From Acidobacteriota bacterium (GTDB lineage: Bacteria > Acidobacteriota > Blastocatellia > Pyrinomonadales > Pyrinomonadaceae), in assembly GCA_029862725.1 (NCBI GenBank), contig JAOTWT010000269.1, positions 1 through 5,083 of the forward strand: DNA of 5,083 bases, in the 5' to 3' direction. Positions 1 to 5,083 of the stretch are shown here, piece by piece (position 1 is the stretch's first letter; each line of letters begins with the position of its first letter). The position numbers and the translations under genes are program-made. The notes below the pieces were generated by a model. The model was not told where the DNA came from and did not search any database. It saw only the letters and a program-made list of their open reading frames with translations.

Positions 1-1
1 G

Positions 2-730
2 ATAGAACAGCCGAGTCCGGAAGAACCTGCTGAAACCTCCATCGAGATAAGCGGGGCGGTCGCCGTTGAAGGAGGCGAAACCGCCGTCGGCGGCGGAATC
101 TCCAAACGGCCTCTTCGACGCGAATTCGTAAAGGATTTTTTGATCGATGAAACGGAGGTAACAAACGCTCAATACCTAAAATTTACACAAGCCACCGGAT
201 ACAGGGTTCCGGATGATTGGGTGGGCGGAACGTACCCGGAAGGAAAAGGCGAGTACCCGGTCGTATTTGTTTCCGTCAACGATGTGAAAAGATATTGTAA
301 ATGGCGCAGCAAAGTCCTGGGTATGGAAGTTCGCCTGCCGAGTTATGCTGAATGGCAGCGCGCGGCAGGAGGTGACAAGCGGTTCACGTATCCTTGGGGC
401 AACGAATGGAATGAGGCCGCGGTCATTTCTGAAAAGAAAAAAGAAGCCTCGCCGGTGAGAAGTTTTGAGTTGAACCGGTCTCCTTACGGGGCGTACGACA
501 TGGTCGGCAACGTTTGGGAATGGACATCCGACATATTGAGGAAGAACGAGCTGGTCAGTAAAACATCGCTTAGTGGTTATCGGCCGGAATCTCAGATACA
601 CCTCGTTTTGGGTGGCTCATTCAACGAGGACCGAAGTAAATTATCCAATTCGTTTTGGGCGGAAATAGATGCCGGAACCCGTAACAAAAGTGTTGGATTT
701 AGATGTGTTATAATTCCGGAATTGAAATAA
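2..730 (+). CDS. SUMF1/FGE-like domain protein, 5' partial, without the FGE active-site cysteines
   Basis: The frame is open from base 2 with no stop, so the gene begins upstream; an internal TTG at 140 would cut into the domain and is not the real start. About 242 residues are visible (numbered from base 2). A VAVEGG...VGGG segment (about 20-32) stands where the family has its PGG.F.MG opening. It is followed by DETEVTNAQY (about 49-58), RLPSYAEW (about 111-118), YPWGNEW, YGAYDMVGNVWEWTSD (about 162-177), GGSF (204-207) and a terminal GFRC. This is the sulfatase-modifying-factor fold in the usual order. True formylglycine-generating enzymes carry two catalytic Cys just after GGS(Y/F); here those places hold Glu and Leu. 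The only cysteines seen are in KRYCKW and GFRC. Formylglycine synthesis is therefore unlikely, and a binding or scaffold role is more plausible. In many bacteria this domain ends a longer protein, such as a Ser/Thr kinase; what precedes it here is unseen. Confidence 0.9.
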   Translation: MEQPSPEEPAETSIEISGAVAVEGGETAVGGGISKRPLRREFVKDFLIDETEVTNAQYLKFTQATGYRVPDDWVGGTYPEGKGEYPVVFVSVNDVKRYCKWRSKVLGMEVRLPSYAEWQRAAGGDKRFTYPWGNEWNEAAVISEKKKEASPVRSFELNRSPYGAYDMVGNVWEWTSDILRKNELVSKTSLSGYRPESQIHLVLGGSFNEDRSKLSNSFWAEIDAGTRNKSVGFRCVIIPELK

Positions 731-801
731 AGTAACAAAATCCGCTAATCATTCCTTGAAATATTTTAGAGTTTTTTGCGAAAGAAGGGAGGTCAATCGA
801 G
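731..801 (+). other. short intergenic gap holding a strong RBS
   Basis: These 71 bases separate the SUMF1-like gene from the TPR gene. No stable hairpin with a T-run is visible, so read-through from the upstream gene is possible. The only clear signal is the purine-rich AAGGGAGGT at 785-793, eight bases before the ATG at 802, which fixes the start of the next gene. A TTGAAA at 756-761 resembles a -35 box, but no good -10 lies at the right distance. Confidence 0.6.
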
Positions 802-2214
802 ATGAAACACTCAAATGGAACGATTAACCAGATGACAGGTTATTTGACCGCTTACCGTTACATTGTGGTGATTGCCTTCCTTATTACAAGCTTCTTCGTA
901 CTTGCGAAACATTCGTACGCGCAGGGTTCGGATCTCGAAAAGACTGTTTACAAAAACGCAGCACCTACAAAGAAGAAATCCAATACAAGCAAGACGGCCC
1001 CGAAGAAGACTACGAAGAAGTCCGCTTCCGCCCAAACCGATGCCAATAAGCCGGTCGCCAGGCGCTCGTCTTCAAAACGATCCGGCTCACGGCGTAATCC
1101 GGCAACCAAGCTTGTCGATTTCGTTTTTCGAACTCCTGCCCCCGGACAGGAAGTATGGTGGGGCGAAGAGAAACTGGGCGCAAGTGACGACGGCTCGGTT
1201 CTAAACAAATCATTGAAACCGGGCAATTATCTCGTCAGCGTGAGGGAATCCTCGGGAAACGTCATCCTGAAATCGCAATTGGTGCGGGTGGCGGAGGAAC
1301 TGACTGAAGTAGTGTTGATATCGGACGAAGCAAGGGCGTTGGAATCGGAAGAAGTCGCGGCAGATGCAAACCCGGAGAACGATCTTAAGGAAACGATCGA
1401 AGCAAGCGAAAAAGTACTTAGGATAATGCGCGACTATGCTGACCCGATGAAGACAAATACGCTTTCGTTGTCTGACTGGGAATTTGTCTATAGACTTGCC
1501 AACACAAACGAGATAAACAATTTTACAGCCGTACAGATTGAAGCCCAGAGGTGGTTTGCATCGGGACAGATCGAACTTTCGAAGGGAAAATATGTCGAAG
1601 CGTTGACCGCCTTCGGGCAGTCCAAGACCTTCATGCCGAAGTCGGCATACCCGGACTTTGCGACGGGCGAGACGTATCTTGCGAACGGACAAACGGATCC
1701 CGCGCTTCAATCTTATGTAAGCGCGATCGCCATCGACCCTAAATTCGCCCTTGCCCATGCAAGGCTAGGCGATATTTACGCAAAACTCGGCAAATCGAAG
1801 GAATCGGCCGCCTCCTATACTTCCGCTCTCATTAACGGATATGATTCATCCTCGATTCGCTATTCACTTGCGAAGGAATTGATGAAAATAAAGAGATGGG
1901 ACGAGGCCGCAACCAACCTCGAAGCTGTTTCAAAAGACGCTCCTTCGGGCGAGGTATTTCTTACCCTGGGCGATCTTTATAAAGAACTGAAGCGCTCGAT
2001 AAGTACTTACGAAGCTTACAAACGTGCGACCGAGCTCTCGCCGGATTCCCCGACAGCGTTTTACAAACTCGGAGAACTTCTTTTCGAGGAACGCGAATAC
2101 GATAAGTCCAAGGCAGCACTCGAACGTGCCCTCTCACTGGACGGCAATGGTGAAAACATCAATGTCGGAACAGCGAGGAAGTATATTCGTGAAGCCGAAC
2201 AGAAACTTCGCTAG
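802..2214 (+). CDS. Secreted PEGA-like / tetratricopeptide repeat protein
   Basis: The 470-residue protein starts at ATG 802, supported by AAGGGAGGT eight bases upstream; a second Met at residue 11 has no such site. Residues 20-35 are a hydrophobic signal segment ending in SYA|QG (cleavage after about residue 40), so the protein should cross the inner membrane by Sec. Residues 51-103 are a low-complexity Lys/Ser/Thr/Arg tract, strongly basic. Residues 104-172 have the alternating beta pattern of a PEGA-like domain (VWWGEEKLG, then LKPGNYLVSV). From about 247 to 452 there are roughly five to six TPR helix pairs, best seen at 283-350 (ATGETYLANGQ..ALQSY, then LGDIYAKLGKSKESAASY) and 384-452. 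TPRs mediate protein-protein contacts; the partner is unknown. The 3' end overlaps the FliK-like gene, which suggests coupled expression. The domain order resembles envelope-anchored scaffold proteins. The specific function is not recognised. Confidence 0.88.
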   Translation: MKHSNGTINQMTGYLTAYRYIVVIAFLITSFFVLAKHSYAQGSDLEKTVYKNAAPTKKKSNTSKTAPKKTTKKSASAQTDANKPVARRSSSKRSGSRRNPATKLVDFVFRTPAPGQEVWWGEEKLGASDDGSVLNKSLKPGNYLVSVRESSGNVILKSQLVRVAEELTEVVLISDEARALESEEVAADANPENDLKETIEASEKVLRIMRDYADPMKTNTLSLSDWEFVYRLANTNEINNFTAVQIEAQRWFASGQIELSKGKYVEALTAFGQSKTFMPKSAYPDFATGETYLANGQTDPALQSYVSAIAIDPKFALAHARLGDIYAKLGKSKESAASYTSALINGYDSSSIRYSLAKELMKIKRWDEAATNLEAVSKDAPSGEVFLTLGDLYKELKRSISTYEAYKRATELSPDSPTAFYKLGELLFEEREYDKSKAALERALSLDGNGENINVGTARKYIREAEQKLR

Positions 2215-3034
2215 AAATACGGTAGGCGGGAAACAGATCGTTGTCATTGCCGATAAATTGGTCGAGGAGTATTTGTCACTCTTCGACAATGCAATGACGT
2301 TAATCGAAAGACACAATTACGCTCACGCATCAGGGCCTGACCGCCCGGCTCAGGGTTCCGTGTCCGGGTCGAAGATGTCCTTCGCGTCGATTATCGGGAG
2401 CGGCCGCGGAACGAGATCCCCTCAATCCTCGAATAACGATCCGGCACGCAGCGGGTCGGTAGGTGTTGAGAAAACGCCGGCGAAAGAGAAACAAGAGGCT
2501 TCCAAACCCAACCACACCAGAGATTTCCATCAGGACACGGAAAATGACCCGATTGCGGATCGCGGGTTTGGACTTTCTGCGGTTCCCGAAAAAAGCGAAA
2601 GAGGTGTGCTGTTCGCGCCGCCGGCACGATCGATCCTGCACGTCGCGGACCTCGAGCGTTTGGTGGCGTTGATTCGAACCGAAAAAGCAGGCGCGATGCA
2701 CGCCGTATCGGTTAAGTTAAATCATTCCGTGTTCGAGGGATTGGAGTTTCGAGTCTCTTTTGAAAAAGGCCACGGGCTTAGCGCGGAAATCGTAGCCGGC
2801 AGCGAAACAGTCCGCAGCGCGCTGCTCGAACGCGCTCATGAGTTGATTCGATTATTTGCCGAAAGAGGAATCGAGCTGGGTTCTCTCAACGTCTCGCTGG
2901 GGGGAGAAAATCGCGAAAACGGTCGTTTCCGCGATACGAATAAGTCCCAGGTTAAACCACAAAATCCGCCAACAGATGCGCTCGGAGCGTCCAAAAACAT
3001 ATCTTTCGAGTCCTCGACCTCGTACCTGTCCTAA
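2162..3034 (+). CDS. FliK/SctP-like protein (hook or needle length control C-terminal domain)
   Basis: With ATG 2162 the product is 290 residues. Residues 24-50 look helical. Residues 50-154 are a disordered Ser/Pro/Gly/Lys-rich stretch. Residues 158-249 match the FliK C-terminal (Flg_hook) pattern by eye: an opening helix (LERLVALIRTEKAG), a beta strand with V-x-L (HAVSVKLNHSVFEGLEFRVS), a short strand (LSAEIVAGS), then helices VRSALLERAHELIRLFAERG and a final IELGSLNVS. In the family this domain binds the FlhB/SctU export gate and switches substrate specificity, while the variable N-terminal part acts as a ruler. FliK is usually near 400 residues, so this is closer to short SctP proteins. 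Start alternatives: ATG 2162 (weak GGTGA at 2149-2153), GTG 2189 (better GAGGAAG at 2175-2181) and ATG 2147; all overlap the TPR gene. No other flagellar or secretion gene is visible. The family call is from pattern alone; the overlap supports co-expression with the TPR gene. Confidence 0.7.
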   Translation: MSEQRGSIFVKPNRNFARNTVGGKQIVVIADKLVEEYLSLFDNAMTLIERHNYAHASGPDRPAQGSVSGSKMSFASIIGSGRGTRSPQSSNNDPARSGSVGVEKTPAKEKQEASKPNHTRDFHQDTENDPIADRGFGLSAVPEKSERGVLFAPPARSILHVADLERLVALIRTEKAGAMHAVSVKLNHSVFEGLEFRVSFEKGHGLSAEIVAGSETVRSALLERAHELIRLFAERGIELGSLNVSLGGENRENGRFRDTNKSQVKPQNPPTDALGASKNISFESSTSYLS

Positions 3035-3057
3035 GGCTCATTCCCTACAATTCCTGG

Positions 3058-3086
3058 TTTTGAGATCGCAAATCATGTCTTATAGT
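3058..3086 (+). promoter_or_regulatory. possible housekeeping-type promoter
   Basis: TTTTGA (3058-3063) and TATAGT (3081-3086) are 17 bases apart. Shifting the first box gives TTGAGA (3060-3065), a better match to TTGACA but with only a 15-base spacer. If used, transcription would start around 3093 and the 5' leader would be about 90 bases. The match is modest and could be chance in AT-rich sequence. Confidence 0.22.
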
Positions 3087-3104
3087 GTTTATTAAGACTT
3101 TTTT
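3077..3104 (+). terminator. weak hairpin plus T6 tract, possible intrinsic terminator
   Basis: GTCTTA (3077-3082) pairs with TAAGAC (3093-3098) across a ten-base loop and is followed directly by TTTTTT (3099-3104). The order is right for an intrinsic terminator of the upstream TPR/FliK-like transcript. The stem is only six pairs with two G-C pairs, which is poor for efficient termination. It competes with the downstream pairing listed separately. Confidence 0.3.
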
Positions 3105-3125
3105 GCGCATTTTGGCGTCTTAATA
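3090..3125. repeat. perfect 9-bp inverted repeat
   Basis: TATTAAGAC (3090-3098) and GTCTTAATA (3117-3125) are exact reverse complements separated by 18 bases. A third partial copy of the arm, GTCTTATA, lies at 3077-3084. The repeat could be an operator for a dimeric regulator, or an RNA hairpin in the leader of the sigma operon. Its position 60 bases before the sigma start suits either reading. Confidence 0.6.
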
Positions 3126-3184
3126 CCGGGCATAACGATGTCCGTGAGCAATGACAAACTCTCCGAGCCGCATTCGGGAGATTT

Positions 3185-3763
3185 ATGTTGACTGAGAAAA
3201 GTGACGAGCAACTGGTTCAGTTGGCGGTGAATGAAGATCCGGAGGCATTCGGTGAGATCGTCAAACGTTGGGAGCGGAAGATATTTGCGCTCTGCTACGG
3301 CATGCTCAACCGTGAAGACGAGGCCAAAGACGCTGCTCAGGATGCCTTTATTGCGGCGTACCGGAACCTGAGCAAATTTCGCGGTGAAGCAAAGGTTTCA
3401 TCGTGGCTCCACCGGATCGCAGTAAACCAGTGTTTGACACGCAAACGGCGCGAAAAGACGCGTTCTGAGAGTTTTTTCGACGATTCCGAATCTTCGGAAG
3501 AAAAGGTATTCGTGGCGCCCGCTCGCCTGACACCCTCGCGCCAGACGGAGCAGGGCGAGCGAATTATGGCGGTCAGGTCGGCAGTTTCCGCACTACCGCC
3601 GGACTTGCGCCAAATTGTCGTCATGAAAGAATTTGAAGAGATGACATTTCAGGAGATCTCGGACGTTATGGAAATTCCGCTGAGTACCGTAAAGAGCCGC
3701 CTTTACACGGCTCTGAAGCAATTGAGGTTGAGGCTGGAAAGAACACCCCTGGAGGTAATCTAG
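3185..3763 (+). CDS. ECF-family RNA polymerase sigma factor
   Basis: The 192-residue length is typical of a minimal sigma factor with only regions 2 and 4. Region 2 spans about 22-89: FGEIVKRWERKIFALCYGML, then the core-binding segment DEAKDAAQDAFIAAYRNLSKF and the -10 recognition segment ending in SSWLHRIAVNQCLTRKRR. An acidic then loosely ordered linker (about 95-125) follows. Region 4 (about 130-182) contains SALPPDLRQIVVMKEFEEMTFQEIS and the helix-turn-helix end IPLSTVKSRLYTALKQL, which reads the -35 element. The start is ATG 3185, with GGGAG only four bases upstream; TTG 3188, the second codon, has better spacing and is a possible alternative. The gene is followed after about 15 bases by its likely anti-sigma gene, the classic arrangement for a membrane-controlled ECF factor. 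Autoregulation is common in the family, but no clear ECF promoter is visible upstream. I cannot assign an ECF subgroup. Confidence 0.95.
   Translation: MLTEKSDEQLVQLAVNEDPEAFGEIVKRWERKIFALCYGMLNREDEAKDAAQDAFIAAYRNLSKFRGEAKVSSWLHRIAVNQCLTRKRREKTRSESFFDDSESSEEKVFVAPARLTPSRQTEQGERIMAVRSAVSALPPDLRQIVVMKEFEEMTFQEISDVMEIPLSTVKSRLYTALKQLRLRLERTPLEVI
3751..3756 (+). promoter_or_regulatory. RBS GGAGGT inside the end of the sigma gene
   Basis: A full GGAGGT sits in the last codons of the sigma gene. It is ten bases before TTG 3767, thirteen before GTG 3770 and 22 before ATG 3779. It favours a TTG or GTG start for the anti-sigma gene, whereas ATG 3779 would use the weaker GGTGA at 3769-3773. Translation of the two genes is probably coupled. 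Confidence 0.55.
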
Positions 3764-3778
3764 GGATTGGTGAAGAGA

Positions 3779-4585
3779 ATGTTTGATATGACAAATCGTG
3801 AATCCGGCTGTGGCTATGGCGATCAGGTTACCGGTTATATCTATGGGGAACTGAACGAATCCGAGCGGGCGATTTTTTCGGGTCACCTCGAATCGTGTGA
3901 TGCCTGTTCGGGCGAAATCGAATCGTTGAAAACTGTGATCGGCGCTATAGGGGAATGGAAGTCGAATGTGTTCGACAACTTTGAAACACCCGCGATCGTT
4001 GTCCCGCAGGCGGCAACGACAGGGTCCAAAGTCCCGGAATCATCAGCATTGCACCGTCTCCGCGAATTTTTCGGGGTTACGCCGTTGATGTTCAAAACGG
4101 CGGCAGGATTTGCTGCAATCTTGATTGCGGCCGGAATAGTCTGGATATCACTTGATTACGCCTTTGAAATTGATGTCTCCGAGAATGGTCCCGCTCCTGT
4201 TTTGATCGAAAGAGAGATTCAAAATGAAAAACCTGTACTCGCCGACAACAAAGAAAGTGAGGTAGATCGGGAGACGGCGGCCGAAGACACTCCGGCAACC
4301 ACGCCCTTGCAGGAAAGCTCGCCGCAAAAGCCCGTGATTGCCTCAAACCGCAGCGACGACGTTGATTCACCTGAGAGAACCATTCGTAAACCGGCAAAGC
4401 CCGGGACACGCCCGGTCAAATCACCTTTTGAACGTACGCCACCGGGCTCTGAGCCGCGAGATGGAAAAGGAGACGCTATTCCGCCCGTTGAAAGGCTAAC
4501 GGTGTTGGCCGATTCGGCCGATACTGAGGACGAAAGCCTTAGGCTTACGGAACTCTTTGCAATCGCTGATTCGGATGAGCGTTGA
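3779..4585 (+). CDS. Membrane anti-sigma factor with zf-HC2 zinc domain
   Basis: From ATG 3779 the product is 268 residues; TTG 3767, GTG 3770 and ATG 3788 are other possible starts and change only a few residues. The N-terminal domain (about 9-50) has the zf-HC2 zinc-binding anti-sigma pattern: an upstream Cys (about 11), YIYGELNESE, then HLESCDAC, an H-x3-C-x2-C motif (His36, Cys40, Cys43). This domain clamps ECF sigma factors in the cytoplasm. One transmembrane helix follows at about 103-125 (KTAAGFAAILIAAGIVWISL). The remaining 140 or so residues should be periplasmic; they are rich in Pro, Glu, Thr and Lys and look disordered, with no recognised sensor domain. The gene lies between its likely sigma partner and a Spy-like periplasmic gene. 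Release of the sigma factor by regulated proteolysis, or by a redox or zinc change at the Cys-His site, is known in the family; which applies here is not shown. Confidence 0.9.
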   Translation: MFDMTNRESGCGYGDQVTGYIYGELNESERAIFSGHLESCDACSGEIESLKTVIGAIGEWKSNVFDNFETPAIVVPQAATTGSKVPESSALHRLREFFGVTPLMFKTAAGFAAILIAAGIVWISLDYAFEIDVSENGPAPVLIEREIQNEKPVLADNKESEVDRETAAEDTPATTPLQESSPQKPVIASNRSDDVDSPERTIRKPAKPGTRPVKSPFERTPPGSEPRDGKGDAIPPVERLTVLADSADTEDESLRLTELFAIADSDER

Positions 4586-4595
4586 GGAAAAACAA

Positions 4596-5083
4596 ATGAA
4601 GATAAGAAATTTATTGATAGCGATTATCGCATCCGCCCTTTTATGTGCAGGGGTTTTTGCGCAGGGAGACGGCCGGCCGCCTGATAAGACGAACAATTTT
4701 GCCCAACGCGATGGCCGCGGAGCAATGATAGCGCGTGAACTCGGGCTTACGGATATGCAAAAGCTGACGATTCGGCAAATAAACCAGAGGCAGCGGCTCT
4801 TGTTGCGCGACGCCCAGGTGCGTTTGGCGGCCGCCCGGGAGGCAGCGGATGTTGCGATTTACAGCGACGAATTTGACCAGGCGGATGTCGAGACTAGAAT
4901 CCGGAACGTAGCTATGGCGCAGGCCGAGATTACAAAAATTAGATTGATGTCCGAAGTGGCCGTTAGAAATGTGTTATCTCCCGAGCAGGTGGTAAAATTT
5001 CGAGAGCTTCGCGAAAGGTTCCGGGAGCAAAGGCGCGTAAACAACCAACGCCGCAGGAATTCGCAGATCCGCCGAAACACCCG
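4596..5083 (+). CDS. Spy/CpxP-like LTxxQ periplasmic protein, 3' partial
   Basis: ATG 4596 is preceded by GAGGA (4584-4588) with a seven-base spacer, and the frame stays open to the window end (162 codons seen). Residues 1-22 form a signal peptide ending VFA|QG. Cys17 sits in ALLC, a poor lipobox, so signal peptidase I cleavage is more likely. The mature part is mostly helical and holds two LTxxQ-type motifs, LTDMQ (51-55) and LSPEQ (127-131), spaced as in the Spy/CpxP/ZraP/CnrX group. Members are periplasmic chaperones or sensors of envelope or metal stress. The visible mature protein has no His and no Cys, which argues against CnrX- or ZraP-type metal sensing. The tail from about 136 is very rich in Arg, Gln and Asn. 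The gene starts ten bases after the anti-sigma stop, so it is surely in the same operon. It could be the circuit's effector, its sensor, or both. Confidence 0.85.
   Translation, partial: MKIRNLLIAIIASALLCAGVFAQGDGRPPDKTNNFAQRDGRGAMIARELGLTDMQKLTIRQINQRQRLLLRDAQVRLAAAREAADVAIYSDEFDQADVETRIRNVAMAQAEITKIRLMSEVAVRNVLSPEQVVKFRELRERFREQRRVNNQRRRNSQIRRNT

Larger units (their letters stand above)
3035..3184 (+). promoter_or_regulatory. Intergenic leader region of the sigma-factor operon
   Basis: This 150-bp gap between the FliK-like gene and the sigma factor is the largest non-coding stretch in the window and the natural site for the promoter of the stress cassette. It holds AT-rich sequence at about 3055-3125, three related GTCTTA/TAAGAC arms, and a GGGAG ribosome binding site (3176-3180). 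That site is only four bases from ATG 3185 and seven from the adjacent TTG 3188. A 17-codon open frame (ATG 3138, stop 3189-3191) overlaps the sigma start. I see no clear ECF-type promoter (AAC -35 with CGT or GTC -10 at standard spacing). Confidence 0.55.

Noticed and set aside
140..142. TTG as the start of the SUMF1-like gene
   Set aside because: The frame stays open upstream to the window edge, and the preceding 46 codons encode the start of the domain; TTG 140 falls inside the conserved DFLIDETEVT strand.
176..601. 141-codon open frame on the minus strand
   Set aside because: It is antisense to the clearly conserved SUMF1-like domain and has no recognisable motif.
1210..1758. 182-codon open frame on the minus strand
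   Set aside because: It lies wholly inside the TPR gene, is Arg/Cys-rich with no recognisable motif, and has no supporting context; it is a shadow of the coding strand.
2024..2161. Extending the FliK-like gene upstream to ATG 2024
   Set aside because: The extra 46 residues are an Arg/Ser/Asn-rich translation of the TPR repeats in another frame. It would make a 191-bp overlap, so a later start is preferred.
4596..4650. Lipoprotein reading of the Spy-like signal peptide (Cys17)
   Set aside because: The residues before Cys17 are ALL, which fits the lipobox poorly, and a good VFA|QG signal peptidase I site follows five residues later.
4672..4683. GC-rich GGCCGGCC palindrome as a regulatory site
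   Set aside because: It lies inside the start of the Spy-like coding region, encodes Gly-Arg-Pro in frame, and has no repeat partner.

Overview
The window looks like a chromosomal segment of a moderate-GC Gram-negative bacterium. All six genes are on the + strand, and three visible N-termini or membrane segments imply export to, or contact with, a periplasm. The mix of a SUMF1-type domain protein, a PEGA-like/TPR secreted protein and an ECF sigma factor with a zinc-binding anti-sigma factor recalls Acidobacteriota (for example Blastocatellia). That placement is an inference from gene style and is weak.

Positions 1-730 hold the 3' part of a gene for a formylglycine-generating-enzyme-like (SUMF1 fold) protein whose start lies outside the window. 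It lacks the two active-site cysteines of true FGE. After 71 bp comes a gene with a strong ribosome binding site (802-2214) for a Sec-exported protein: signal peptide, Lys/Arg/Ser-rich tether, PEGA-like beta domain and TPR array. Its 3' end overlaps the next gene (about 2162-3034). That product has a variable, Ser/Pro/Lys-rich middle and a C-terminal segment that reads like the FliK/SctP hook- or needle-length control domain. No other flagellar or type III secretion gene is visible, which makes this the most surprising gene here.

A 150-bp intergenic region (3035-3184) carries three related GTCTTA/TAAGAC arms that can form two mutually exclusive hairpins. One is followed by six T residues. The region then leads into a compact cassette: ECF sigma factor (3185-3763), membrane anti-sigma factor with a zf-HC2 zinc motif (about 3779-4585), and a Spy/CpxP-like LTxxQ periplasmic protein (4596 to beyond the window end).

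The last three genes most likely form one envelope-stress circuit. The anti-sigma factor would hold the sigma factor at the membrane. The Spy-like protein would act in the periplasm as chaperone output, as sensor (as CnrX does in CnrYXH), or both. I found no RNA genes, CRISPR arrays, insertion sequences or other mobile elements.
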